This document shows positions 1 through 6,831 of a DNA stretch of 41,755 nucleotides, one piece after another. The DNA comes from Clostridia bacterium (GTDB lineage: Bacteria > Bacillota > Clostridia > Oscillospirales > CAG-272), in contig JAQYLJ010000018.1 of NCBI GenBank assembly GCA_028720145.1, forward strand, positions 1 through 41,755. The letters are read 5' to 3'. Made by a program: the position numbers and the translations under genes. Position 1 is the first letter of the stretch, and each line of letters starts with the position of its first letter. Under the pieces are notes generated by a model that was given only the letters and a program-made list of their open reading frames with translations, was not told the origin of the DNA and searched no databases.

Positions 1-1440
1 TGTGGAGAAAGAGTAGAACGAATCGAGGGACCCGATGCAATGGATATCGTAGGCGAGATTTTTTCGGTTCTTCGCTTGCCCGATCCGCTGATTGGTCGCA
101 GGGTCGTATATGACGGTTTGGATGAACGGCTCGCCGCTCACGCGCTTGCCGTCCCCGCTCGCGTGGATGCGCTCGAAAATCTCCCGTGTACGGTACGCCA
201 CCGCGACATTTGCCTCGTCGGTACCGAGGGAAATGAAGACGAATGTCGCGTCTTTCGCGTGGTCGCAGACGGCGGTCTCATACGCCTCACCTTGCGCGTC
301 GATGCCGCCATACAGACGGATATCATACTGCGCGTCCCCCGCGATGTTCTGACCGTTGATTGCGGGATCAAATAACCCGGGACAAGTGGCTTTGAAACGG
401 GAAATGGTTTCGTCCGAATAGTCGAATCCGTTGATTTTCAGGCGATAGCCGTACATTTGGCACGCCCATGTCAGGGTTTTCAGCATCTCCGCACCGTATT
501 GTCCCAAGCCGACGATCAAAGCGGAAATCAGTTTCTCGGAGGAACCCTTTTCCGATACGGCGGTGTCGAAGAGGACTTTTCCGTCGTTATATAAGAACTT
601 GTAGATCAGTGCTCGCTTGGCATTGATGTGTCGGACAACGAGTCCGCCCGTCGCGGGGCGGGAAAAGAGCGCGGCACCCGTCGCCGTATCGTCGAAGAAA
701 TACAGCGTCTCGTTGCGGTGGGGGTTCTTTCGCTTTTCGGTGAGTGCGATGGCTGTCGCGATATTGGCGTTTGTATCATCGCCTTGAATCACAAAGAAAA
801 CTTTTTGACGCTTTCTCTCGGGGATTTGCACCGAGAGCAGGTCTTTTTTGAAGCAGATGGCACCGAGTTTGTTCGCATCGTCCGAGAGCGAATCGTCAAA
901 TCCGTCCGCATCGTTATCGACATGGGTAAATACGATGACCGCGCGCCCATTCGTTTCGCGGACACTTGTCGCCAACGCGAGATTCTTCTGATTCAGTTCG
1001 GAAAACACATAGAGGTCGCGGCGGAAAGAGAAGAATAGACGGCGATAGGCGGAGACGGTCTTGAAGAAAGACAGGACAAACCCGAATGTCAGAATGGGGC
1101 AGAGGACATAGAGGACGGAGAAGAGCACCGAATACGCCGTATTTGCCCATGTCGGTGCATCTGAGAGCATCTCGCGGATGGAGCCGAAATCACAGTCGAC
1201 GACAAACAGGCGGATGCTGTTGTTGATGGATACAAAGATGATTTTCAGCGGGCTGACAGTGTCATTCGAGAAAAAATCTCGGTACAGCGGCAAAAACGCG
1301 CTGACCGCCGTCAGAAAAGTCCCTGCGAGTAGGATGGACGCGGGATGCGGAGAGCGCCATCTCCGTGAGACGGAGAGCCCCGCGATGAGAATCCCCGCGA
1401 AGAGGAACACGAGTGCGGCCGTGAAACAAATAATCCACAT
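1..1440 (-). CDS. Membrane protein with tandem Rossmann-like domains (C-terminus outside window)
   Basis: The reading frame is open from an ATG at 1440 through 480 codons to the window edge, so the end of the protein is missing. An AGGAG (plus-strand 1451-1455) lies 10 nt upstream of the ATG and a near-consensus promoter lies at 1532-1561. The first 20 residues form a hydrophobic segment; further hydrophobic stretches fall near residues 36-52 and 104-128. After a basic patch the protein becomes soluble. Around residues 143-235 it looks like a TrkA-N/RCK-type nucleotide-binding fold (YVFSELNQKNLALA, later KLGAICFKKDLLS). A second one begins near residue 300 with the glycine motif VGLGQYGAEMLKTL. 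A membrane part with two such cytosolic domains resembles ion-channel regulatory architectures, but no ion-selectivity sequence is visible. I do not recognise the family and assign no function. Confidence 0.75.
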   Translation of the reverse strand, partial: MWIICFTAALVFLFAGILIAGLSVSRRWRSPHPASILLAGTFLTAVSAFLPLYRDFFSNDTVSPLKIIFVSINNSIRLFVVDCDFGSIREMLSDAPTWANTAYSVLFSVLYVLCPILTFGFVLSFFKTVSAYRRLFFSFRRDLYVFSELNQKNLALATSVRETNGRAVIVFTHVDNDADGFDDSLSDDANKLGAICFKKDLLSVQIPERKRQKVFFVIQGDDTNANIATAIALTEKRKNPHRNETLYFFDDTATGAALFSRPATGGLVVRHINAKRALIYKFLYNDGKVLFDTAVSEKGSSEKLISALIVGLGQYGAEMLKTLTWACQMYGYRLKINGFDYSDETISRFKATCPGLFDPAINGQNIAGDAQYDIRLYGGIDAQGEAYETAVCDHAKDATFVFISLGTDEANVAVAYRTREIFERIHASGDGKRVSGEPFIQTVIYDPATNQRIGQAKNRKNLAYDIHCIGSLDSFYSFST

Positions 1441-1531
1441 AGGTGATGGTCTCCTGTCGTTTGATACTGCCTGTACCTGCCGGCGATTCGGTCACTTTGT
1501 TGTAGCTCCGATTCGTTCGGTATACGCAACT

Positions 1532-1561
1532 ATTATATTAAAAGAAGAAAATGAATGTCAA
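1532..1561 (-). promoter_or_regulatory. Sigma-A promoter of the membrane protein gene
   Basis: On the minus strand TTGACA (1556-1561) and TATAAT (1532-1537) are separated by 18 bp. Both hexamers match consensus. The expected transcript start near 1525 gives an untranslated leader of about 85 nt before the ATG at 1440. Confidence 0.75.
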
Positions 1562-1583
1562 GGGCATCATCGGTTTCATCGAA

Positions 1584-1617
1584 CAAAAAAAGAAAAAAAG
1601 CAGCCAACGGCTGCTTT
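1584..1617 (-). terminator. Intrinsic terminator downstream of the tRNA/hairpin repeat
   Basis: AAGCAGCC (1598-1605) pairs with GGCTGCTT (1609-1616) around a 3-nt loop. Read on the minus strand the stem is followed by a long U-rich tail (complement of the A-rich stretch 1584-1597); the plus-strand tail is poor. It would stop any transcription that passes the tRNA terminator and repeat A, and insulates the downstream membrane protein gene. Confidence 0.7.
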
Positions 1618-1654
1618 GGTGCACGAAGCATTCTATGCAATCTTCCAAAGACTG

Positions 1655-1812
1655 AATGGAATCAAGGCGGAGCCTTGTATGGCATCAAGACGCAGGGAAA
1701 CAATACACCTTTGGTGATCACATACGCCTGACGGCGATTCCATACACGCATAGCGTAATTCCATACCAACCCTGCGGCTTGGATAGAAAAAGCACTTGCA
1801 AACGCAAGTGCT
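1655..1812 (-). repeat. tRNA-linked tandem-hairpin repeat, copy A
   Basis: This is a second copy, in inverted orientation in the window, of the element at 9537-9729; by eye the shared part is roughly 90% identical. In the direction of tRNA transcription it starts with a terminator hairpin, GCACTTGC pairing with GCAAGTGC (1791-1812), directly after tRNA-Arg. Short hairpins follow: ACGC-TAT-GCGT, CGCC-GTCA-GGCG, CACC-AAA-GGTG and CAAGGC-TCC-GCCTTG, separated by spacers of the form GTATGGAATC or GTATGTGATC. Most of the gene-free stretch 1441-1818 is this repeat plus the 1584-1617 terminator and the 1532-1561 promoter. Apparent small reading frames here are by-products of the repeat. Confidence 0.85.
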
Positions 1813-1817
1813 TTTTC
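1791..1817 (-). terminator. Terminator of the tRNA-Gly/tRNA-Arg operon
   Basis: A 9-bp stem, AGCACTTGC with GCAAGTGCT, closes a 4-nt loop and has T-runs on both strands, so it could work in both directions. It follows tRNA-Arg directly on the minus strand. The same stem is found after the other tRNA pair at 9537-9558. Confidence 0.85.
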
Positions 1818-1818
1818 T

Positions 1819-1894
1819 TGGCGCGCCCTGAAGGATTCGAACCTTCGACCTACCGGTTCGTAGCCGGGCACTCTATCCACTGAGCTAAGGGCGC
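1819..1894 (-). tRNA. tRNA-Arg(ACG)
   Basis: The cloverleaf reads clearly on the minus strand. The acceptor GCGCCCT pairs with AGGGCGC, the discriminator is G and CCA is encoded. The D-arm is GCTC/GAGT, the anticodon loop is CTACGAA with anticodon ACG (inosine-modified, reading CGN), and the T-arm is GAAGG TTCGAAT CCTTC. Position 27-43 is a C-U mismatch. It is second in a two-tRNA operon behind tRNA-Gly. Confidence 0.95.
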
Positions 1895-1901
1895 ATTTGA
1901 T

Positions 1902-1975
<74 letters not shown>

Positions 1976-2000
1976 GAATGTCTTTCTCACGACCTTTGCT

Positions 2001-2029
2001 ATTATAGACCATTCCAAAATGTTTGTCAA
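2001..2029 (-). promoter_or_regulatory. Consensus promoter of the tRNA-Gly/tRNA-Arg operon
   Basis: On the minus strand perfect TTGACA (2024-2029) and TATAAT (2001-2006) hexamers are spaced by 17 bp, as expected for a highly expressed stable-RNA operon. The tRNA begins about 25 nt after the -10 box. Confidence 0.85.
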
Positions 2030-2056
2030 TAGAATGCTGAGAAAAATTAAAAAAAC

Positions 2057-2085
2057 TTGATTTAGAGCAGGGAATATGGTATCAT
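2057..2085 (+). promoter_or_regulatory. Promoter of the yqeG operon
   Basis: TTGATT (2057-2062) and TATCAT (2080-2085) are spaced by 17 bp. The yqeG start codon lies 25 nt downstream, preceded by the ribosome binding site GGGAGG. It is divergent from the tRNA promoter at 2001-2029. Confidence 0.6.
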
Positions 2086-2109
2086 AAAGAGTAAAAAAGG
2101 GAGGACGGT

Positions 2110-2622
2110 ATGCGGAAGTATTTATCCCCGGATTATTATGTGAATACTTACCGGGATGTGACCGTGGATTTTCTCGCCCGCGAGGGTATCCGCTATCTCA
2201 TCCTGGATATTGACAATACGCTCGCTCCCTATGAACAGCCGGAGCCGGATGAGGAGCACCTCGCATGGTTCGCCGCTTTGAATGCCGCGGGCGTCCGCGC
2301 GGTCTTTGTCTCGAACAATAAGCCCGCTCGTGTGACCCTGTTTAATGAACGGATCGGGATTCCGTTCTTTCCGAAAGCGGGGAAACCGGGGAGACGCTCC
2401 ATGCGTCGGGCGATGGAGGAAATCGGTGCCACACCCGAGGAGACCGCGATGATGGGAGACCAGATTTTCACCGATGTTTGGGCGGGGAGACGCGTCGGTG
2501 TCCGCACCATTCTGCTCCCGCCCATTCGCGACAAGCGCGACCTCGGTACACGCCTGAAACGCCTCTTTGAGAAACCGATTCTGCGGTATTATTGGAAACA
2601 TAAACAAACGGGAGACTCGTGA
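2110..2622 (+). CDS. yqeG: YqeG-family HAD IIIA phosphatase
   Basis: A 170-residue HAD-superfamily hydrolase. Motif I is LILDIDNTLAPY near residues 36-47 and supplies the two aspartates that attack phosphate and bind Mg2+. Motif II is FVSNN, motif III is the lysine of FPKAGKPGRR, and motif IV is MMGDQIFTDVWAGRR. Length and motif spacing fit the YqeG family of Firmicutes, which is related to phosphatidylglycerophosphate phosphatases; the physiological substrate cannot be read from the sequence. GGGAGG lies 5 nt before the ATG. Its TGA stop overlaps the ATG of the next gene (TGATG), which suggests translational coupling with the endonuclease IV-like protein. Confidence 0.9.
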   Translation: MRKYLSPDYYVNTYRDVTVDFLAREGIRYLILDIDNTLAPYEQPEPDEEHLAWFAALNAAGVRAVFVSNNKPARVTLFNERIGIPFFPKAGKPGRRSMRRAMEEIGATPEETAMMGDQIFTDVWAGRRVGVRTILLPPIRDKRDLGTRLKRLFEKPILRYYWKHKQTGDS

Positions 2623-3479
2623 TGTCTGAACGCAAACACGCATATTTCGGACCCGGAGGGAATGCGGAATCTTTCTATGCGGCGGGGAAAAAAGCCACGA
2701 AAGACGCGCCCGCATGGGTCAAGTCAATAGGTCTTGACGCCTATGAATACGAGGCGGGGAAAGGGGTCACGGCAGGAGAGTCGGCTCTCCGCGAGATTGG
2801 GAATGCCGCGCGCGAAGCGGGCATCTATATGTCGATGCACGCCCCCTATTTTATCTCACTCTCGGGCGTGAATCCCGAGACGCGGCTGAACAGCATTTCC
2901 TATATAGATAAGAGCTTGTGGGCGGCGGATCTGCTCGGCGCGGATATCATTGTCGTGCACTGCGGTTCTTGCGCCAAGATTTCGCGAGAAGAGGCGATGG
3001 CGCTCTCCGCGGATACCCTCGCCGAGACCCTCGCCACCGTTGCGTATCCCCATGTGAGAATTGGGATCGAGACGATGGGAAAGAAGAATCAGCTCGGCAC
3101 GCTCGAAGAGGTCCTGACGCTCTGCAAAATGGACAAGCGGCTCGTGCCCGTCGTCGATTTCGGACACTTGAACGCCCGCGACTGCGGCGGCGTGTTCCGT
3201 ACCCGCGATGATTACCGCCGTGTATTTGACCGCATCGGAGAGGTCCTCGGAGATGAGGTAGCGAAGAATCTGCATTGCCATTTCTCGAAGATCGAATGGA
3301 CCGAAGCGGGAGAAAAACGGCATTTGACGTTTGCCGATACCGCCTACGGACCGCCGTTTGAACCGCTCGCGGAGGTGATCGCTCTCGAGGGGCTGACCCC
3401 GACCATCATCAGCGAGTCCGCCGGGACGCAGGCGGAAGACGCACTTGCCATCAAAAAACACTACGAGGAGATGAAATAA
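2622..3479 (+). CDS. Endonuclease IV-like TIM-barrel protein
   Basis: A 285-residue member of the AP endonuclease 2 / xylose-isomerase-like TIM barrel superfamily. Metal ligands of the Nfo type are visible in order: His in SMHAPY, His in VVHCGS, Glu in IGIETMG, Asp and His in VVDFGHLNAR, His in LHCHFSK and the late Glu in IISES. The Asp-x-His pair that completes the third zinc site in E. coli Nfo is not clear; only EKRHLTF is seen. It may therefore be a diverged AP endonuclease or another sugar-phosphate-acting barrel. The ATG at 2622 overlaps the yqeG stop and has GGAG 7 nt upstream. A GTG at 2619 is possible but too close to that site. Confidence 0.75.
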   Translation: MSERKHAYFGPGGNAESFYAAGKKATKDAPAWVKSIGLDAYEYEAGKGVTAGESALREIGNAAREAGIYMSMHAPYFISLSGVNPETRLNSISYIDKSLWAADLLGADIIVVHCGSCAKISREEAMALSADTLAETLATVAYPHVRIGIETMGKKNQLGTLEEVLTLCKMDKRLVPVVDFGHLNARDCGGVFRTRDDYRRVFDRIGEVLGDEVAKNLHCHFSKIEWTEAGEKRHLTFADTAYGPPFEPLAEVIALEGLTPTIISESAGTQAEDALAIKKHYEEMK

Positions 3480-3480
3480 C

Positions 3481-4545
3481 TTGAAATTGCAAAAATTGCG
3501 GAATGCTATGAAAGAACAGGGTTGGGATGCCGTCCTCGTGACGAGCGAACTCAATGAGCGGTATTTGCTCGGCTATCCCTTTACCGACGGTCTGCTTTTG
3601 ATTACCGCGACCGAGGCGTACATGGTGACCGACTTCCGCTATGAAGAAGAGGCGAAAAAATATGCCGACCCCGCGTTTGAGGTGGTGACCCCCTCACCGC
3701 GCGCCGCTTTTGTCGCGGATGTATTCGAGAAGAATCATGTCAAAACGGTCGGGTTTGAAAATCTGACCATGACCGTCTCCGAATACCACGCGTACGAGAG
3801 TAAGTATGTGGGTATTGAATTTCGCCCGATAGGGAACCTCCTCGAAACCATGCGGCAGATTAAGACGCCGGAAGAGGTCGAACTCATGAAAGAGGCACAG
3901 CGCATCACCGATGCTGCCCTCGCCGCACTTCTGAAAGTCCTGACGCCCAACATGACCGAAATCGATGTGGCGGTGGAACTGGAGTATCAGATGCGGAAAC
4001 TCGGTGCCGAGGGGACCGCGTTTGACACCATTGCCGTCTCGGGAGATGCCAGCGCACTTCCGCACGGGCACCCGCGCCCCGAGAAACTGCACAAAGGGTT
4101 TTTGACGATGGATTTCGGGGCAAAATATCAGGGATACTGCTCGGATATGACCCGTACGGTTGTAATCGGGCGTGCGGACAAGGAGATTAAAAAGGTTTAT
4201 GAAACCGTGCTCGCCGCACAGAAGGCGGGGATCGCGTATCTCCGCGCCGGTGCCGATTGCGGGAAGGCCGATGCCGCCGCGCGAGACCTCATCAATGCCG
4301 CGGGATACGAGGGGTGCTTCGGGCATTCTCTCGGACATGGGGTAGGACTGTTCATCCATGAGGGTCCCCGTCTTTCCTCGGGGTCGTTCGGCTCGGTGCT
4401 CGAAGAAGGAAATGTCGTGACCGCGGAACCCGGGATTTATCTCAATGGGAAATACGGGTGCAGAATCGAAGATATGCTTCTCGTCACCGAGGACGGCGCG
4501 TACGATTTTACCCAAAGTCCGAAGGAACTCATCGAAATCTACTGA
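3481..4545 (+). CDS. M24-family Xaa-Pro aminopeptidase/dipeptidase
   Basis: A 354-residue creatinase-fold metallopeptidase that removes residues next to proline. The N-terminal half is the creatinase N domain. The C-terminal pita-bread domain carries the di-metal ligands: Asp in TMDFGAKY, Asp in YCSDMTRT, His in LGHGVGLFIHEGP, Glu in TAEPGIYL and Glu in GCRIEDM. The start is a TTG at 3481, one base after the previous stop, with GAGGAG 10 nt upstream; it gives the usual N-terminus (MKLQKLRNAMKEQGWDA). The first ATG, at 3508, would cut into that helix. A proline peptidase just before efp is a common arrangement in Firmicutes. Confidence 0.9.
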   Translation: MKLQKLRNAMKEQGWDAVLVTSELNERYLLGYPFTDGLLLITATEAYMVTDFRYEEEAKKYADPAFEVVTPSPRAAFVADVFEKNHVKTVGFENLTMTVSEYHAYESKYVGIEFRPIGNLLETMRQIKTPEEVELMKEAQRITDAALAALLKVLTPNMTEIDVAVELEYQMRKLGAEGTAFDTIAVSGDASALPHGHPRPEKLHKGFLTMDFGAKYQGYCSDMTRTVVIGRADKEIKKVYETVLAAQKAGIAYLRAGADCGKADAAARDLINAAGYEGCFGHSLGHGVGLFIHEGPRLSSGSFGSVLEEGNVVTAEPGIYLNGKYGCRIEDMLLVTEDGAYDFTQSPKELIEIY

Positions 4546-4582
4546 GAAAACGCATTTTTCGGGAAAAAATTTGAATTTCTCC

Positions 4583-4611
4583 TTGCATTGTCCTTTTCTA
4601 TGTTGTAAAAT
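4583..4611 (+). promoter_or_regulatory. Promoter of efp
   Basis: TTGCAT (4583-4588) and TAAAAT (4606-4611) have a 17-bp spacer. The leader from about 4618 to 4715 is nearly 100 nt long and contains the strong stem-loop at 4636-4677. Confidence 0.65.
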
Positions 4612-4635
4612 ATATCCGTGTATAACGCAATTCGC

Positions 4636-4677
4636 GAGAACGCCGAGGGAGCAACGGTTCCTCGGACCCCCGTTCTC
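4636..4677 (+). promoter_or_regulatory. Structured leader of efp
   Basis: GAGAACG (4636-4642) pairs with CGTTCTC (4671-4677). Stacked on it, CCGAGG (4643-4648) pairs with CCTCGG (4660-4665), leaving ACCCC bulged on the 3' side. No U-tract follows, so it does not look like a terminator. It could be a leader that controls stability or translation, or a protein-binding site. Confidence 0.55.
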
Positions 4678-4715
4678 ACAAAATCTATTCGTACCGTTGC
4701 ATGAGCAGGTGAATT

Positions 4716-5282
4716 ATGCCGCAGATTACAGCAGGTGAATTTCGCAATGGCGTGACATTCGATTACGATGGCGCACTCGTACAGGTCGTCGAGTTCCAGC
4801 ACGTGAAACCGGGGAAGGGTGCCGCTTTCGTCCGCACCAAGATGAAGAATATCATTACCGGTGCCGTGACCGAGACTTCGTTTAACCCGACCGCCAAGTT
4901 TGAGCAGGCGTTCATTGAGCGCAAAGAGATGCAGTATGTCTACAATGACGGCGATCTCTATTACTTCATGGACATGGAGACCTTCGACCAGGAGCCGCTC
5001 CCAAAGTCCGCTCTCGGGGACAACTTCCGCTTTGTCAAAGAAGAGACCATGTGCAAGATTTCTACATGGAACGGCAAAGTCATTGCCGTTGAGCCGCCTA
5101 CGTTCCTCACGCTGCAAGTCATTGAGTGCGAGCCGGGCGTCAAGGGGAATACCGCTACCAATGTGACGAAGAGAGCCGTCGTCGAGACCGGCGCGGAGAT
5201 CAAAGTGCCGCTGTTCATCGAAGAGGGCGATATGATTCGTATCGATACCCGTGACGGTGGTTCCTACCTCGAAAGAGCATAA
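4716..5282 (+). CDS. efp: Elongation factor P
   Basis: A 188-residue translation factor that binds between the P and E sites and relieves ribosome stalling at polyproline. It has the KOW-like N domain (MPQITAGEFRNGVTF), the loop with the conserved tip lysine (VKPGKGAAFVRTK, Lys near residue 34), the family signature region (TFLTLQVIECEPGVKGNTA) and an ending typical of the last OB domain. Length is normal. AGGTG lies 5 nt before the ATG. No lysyl-modification genes (epmA/epmB) or ymfI-like gene are seen nearby, so the modification state of the lysine is unknown. It is probably transcribed from its own promoter at 4583-4611, with the CD1247-like gene 11 nt downstream. Confidence 0.97.
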   Translation: MPQITAGEFRNGVTFDYDGALVQVVEFQHVKPGKGAAFVRTKMKNIITGAVTETSFNPTAKFEQAFIERKEMQYVYNDGDLYYFMDMETFDQEPLPKSALGDNFRFVKEETMCKISTWNGKVIAVEPPTFLTLQVIECEPGVKGNTATNVTKRAVVETGAEIKVPLFIEEGDMIRIDTRDGGSYLERA

Positions 5283-5293
5283 AGGAGAATACC

Positions 5294-5710
5294 ATGACGA
5301 TTCAGGAAAAAGCCGCATATCTGAAAGGTCTTGCCGAAGGCGTGAAGCTCGATGAGAACACGGCGGAGGGGAAAGTGCTTACAAAAGTGCTGGATCTTCT
5401 CTCCGATCTCGCTGCGGAAGCGACCGATTTGCGCGAGTATGTCGAGGAACTGGATGAGGACCTCGGCGATGTCGAGTCCGAACTCTGGGGCGACGAGGAT
5501 GATGAGGACGAAGACGAGGACGACGATACCGCATTCTATGAGACACAGTGCCCGAAATGCGGCGAGACCGTTTGCTTCGATGACTCCATCGACCCCGAAG
5601 AAGTCGTGTGCCCTGCTTGCGGGGAGACCTTCTCGTGTGACATTGCTTGCGACGGGGACTGCGATGATTGCGCCGAAAGCGATCATTGTGAAATCGCCGA
5701 CAAGGACTGA
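5294..5710 (+). CDS. CD1247-type N-domain protein with acidic linker and zinc ribbon
   Basis: A 138-residue protein. Residues 1-60 form the helical domain of the kind named after C. difficile CD1247 (MTIQEKAAYLKGLAEG, then a leucine-rich helix). A strongly acidic run of Asp/Glu around residues 66-78 links it to a zinc ribbon with CPKCGETVCF and VCPACGETFSC. A further cysteine-rich tail (CDGDCDDC, HC) follows. An AAAGGAG lies just upstream, and the gene sits 11 nt after efp, so the two are probably co-transcribed. The family is widespread in Clostridia; I know of no established function. The acidic linker and zinc ribbon recall proteins that bind RNA polymerase or ribosomes, which is inference. 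Confidence 0.7.
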   Translation: MTIQEKAAYLKGLAEGVKLDENTAEGKVLTKVLDLLSDLAAEATDLREYVEELDEDLGDVESELWGDEDDEDEDEDDDTAFYETQCPKCGETVCFDDSIDPEEVVCPACGETFSCDIACDGDCDDCAESDHCEIADKD

Positions 5711-5808
5711 TTCTGATCATATTGAAAGCCGCAGAGGCGCCGCCCACATTCGGTACGGCAATTCCGCGGCTTTTCGTATATGCGATAATCGTAAAAGGGG
5801 AGAACCAA

Positions 5809-6753
5809 ATGAACATTGTATTTTTGGACGCGGGGACGGTCGGGGAAGATATTTCTCTCGCTCCGATTGCCGACAGCGGGTCTCTGACGGTATATCAGTC
5901 GACCGCACCGTCGGAAATACCGTCTCGTATACGCGACGCGGAGGTTGTCGTCATCAATAAAGTGAAACTGAATCGCGAGAATCTCGCGGGCGCGTCCCGC
6001 TTACAGCTCATCTGTGTGGCGGCGACCGGGTACGACAATGTCGACCTCACTTATTGCCGCTCGCGGGGAATCGGGCTCGCGAATGTGGTGGGATATTCGA
6101 CCGAGAGCGTGGTGCTCGTGACGTTCGCACTCGCTCTGAACCTTGCGACGCGCCTGCCATCCTATACGGATTTCGTTGCATCCGGAGCATATACAAAAAC
6201 CAACTTCTGCAATTTGATTTCTCCCACTTTTTATGACCTTGCAGGGAAGACATGGGGTATTGTCGGTTACGGGCATATCGGGGCGCGCGTCGCGGAAGCG
6301 GCGAGAGCATTCGGGTGCCGTGTACTGGCGTATTCCCGCACCCCCAAAGATGGAGTCGAGAACCGTACTTTGGAAGACCTGCTCCGCGAGAGCGATTTTG
6401 TCTCCCTTCATGTACCGCTGACCGATGAGACCCGCGGCTTGATTGGTGCAAAAGAACTCGGACTCATGAAAGACGGTGCCATTCTGCTCAATTTGGCACG
6501 CGGAGCGGTTGTAGACGAGGGGGCGGTCGCGGAGCGGGTGCTCGACGGGAAACTGCTCTTCGGCTGTGACGTATACAGTCAGGAGCCGCCGTCGGTGACC
6601 CATCCCTATACGGCACTCTATGGACACCCGAGCGTATGCCTGACGCCACACATGGCGTGGGGCTCGTTTGAGGCACGAGAACGCTGTATTGCCGAAATTG
6701 CCTTGAACATTCAGGCATTCGAGCGCGGCGAGCGCAGGAATCGACGTGATTGA
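5809..6753 (+). CDS. D-2-hydroxyacid dehydrogenase (hydroxypyruvate reductase-like)
   Basis: A 314-residue NAD-dependent oxidoreductase. The catalytic domain surrounds a Rossmann fold with WGIVGYGHIGARVAEAAR. The three catalytic residues are visible: Arg in LNLARGAVVDE, Glu in DVYSQEPPS and His in LTPHMAWGS. The sequence is closest in style to glycerate dehydrogenase/hydroxypyruvate reductase (HprA-like) proteins, but substrate cannot be fixed. The ATG at 5809 has AAAAGGGGAG just upstream. An in-frame ATG at 5722 would add residues unlike any family N-terminus. A stem-loop with a long loop near 5726-5783, ending in GGCTTTT, could be a weak terminator after the preceding gene. Confidence 0.88.
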   Translation: MNIVFLDAGTVGEDISLAPIADSGSLTVYQSTAPSEIPSRIRDAEVVVINKVKLNRENLAGASRLQLICVAATGYDNVDLTYCRSRGIGLANVVGYSTESVVLVTFALALNLATRLPSYTDFVASGAYTKTNFCNLISPTFYDLAGKTWGIVGYGHIGARVAEAARAFGCRVLAYSRTPKDGVENRTLEDLLRESDFVSLHVPLTDETRGLIGAKELGLMKDGAILLNLARGAVVDEGAVAERVLDGKLLFGCDVYSQEPPSVTHPYTALYGHPSVCLTPHMAWGSFEARERCIAEIALNIQAFERGERRNRRD

Positions 6754-6768
6754 CCGATTCATAAAATG

Positions 6769-6801
6769 AAAAGACACGGTGGAAATCCCTCCGTGTCTTT
6801 T
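6769..6801. terminator. Bidirectional terminator between convergent genes
   Basis: AAAAGACACGG (6769-6779) pairs with CCGTGTCTTTT (6791-6801). T-runs flank the stem on both strands, so it can end both the dehydrogenase gene (plus) and the cation efflux gene (minus). Confidence 0.85.
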
Positions 6802-6831
6802 ATGTAGATTATATGATTCAAAAGAAATCCG

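Noticed and set aside
40-1038. Plus-strand open frames at 40-375 and 628-1038
   Set aside because: Opposite the open 480-codon minus-strand membrane protein gene, which has a promoter, ribosome binding site and coherent hydrophobic and Rossmann-like pattern.
1656-1883. Small open frames over both hairpin repeats that share a similar translation (YTFGDHIRL, YQPCGLDRK)
   Set aside because: The similarity follows from the DNA repeat. The frames run into tRNA genes on the opposite strand, have no ribosome binding site, and the differences keep hairpins rather than amino acids.
5726-5783. Terminator after the CD1247-like gene
   Set aside because: AAAGCCGC and GCGGCTTTT can pair, but the loop is over 30 nt and the T-run is short; too weak to list as a feature.
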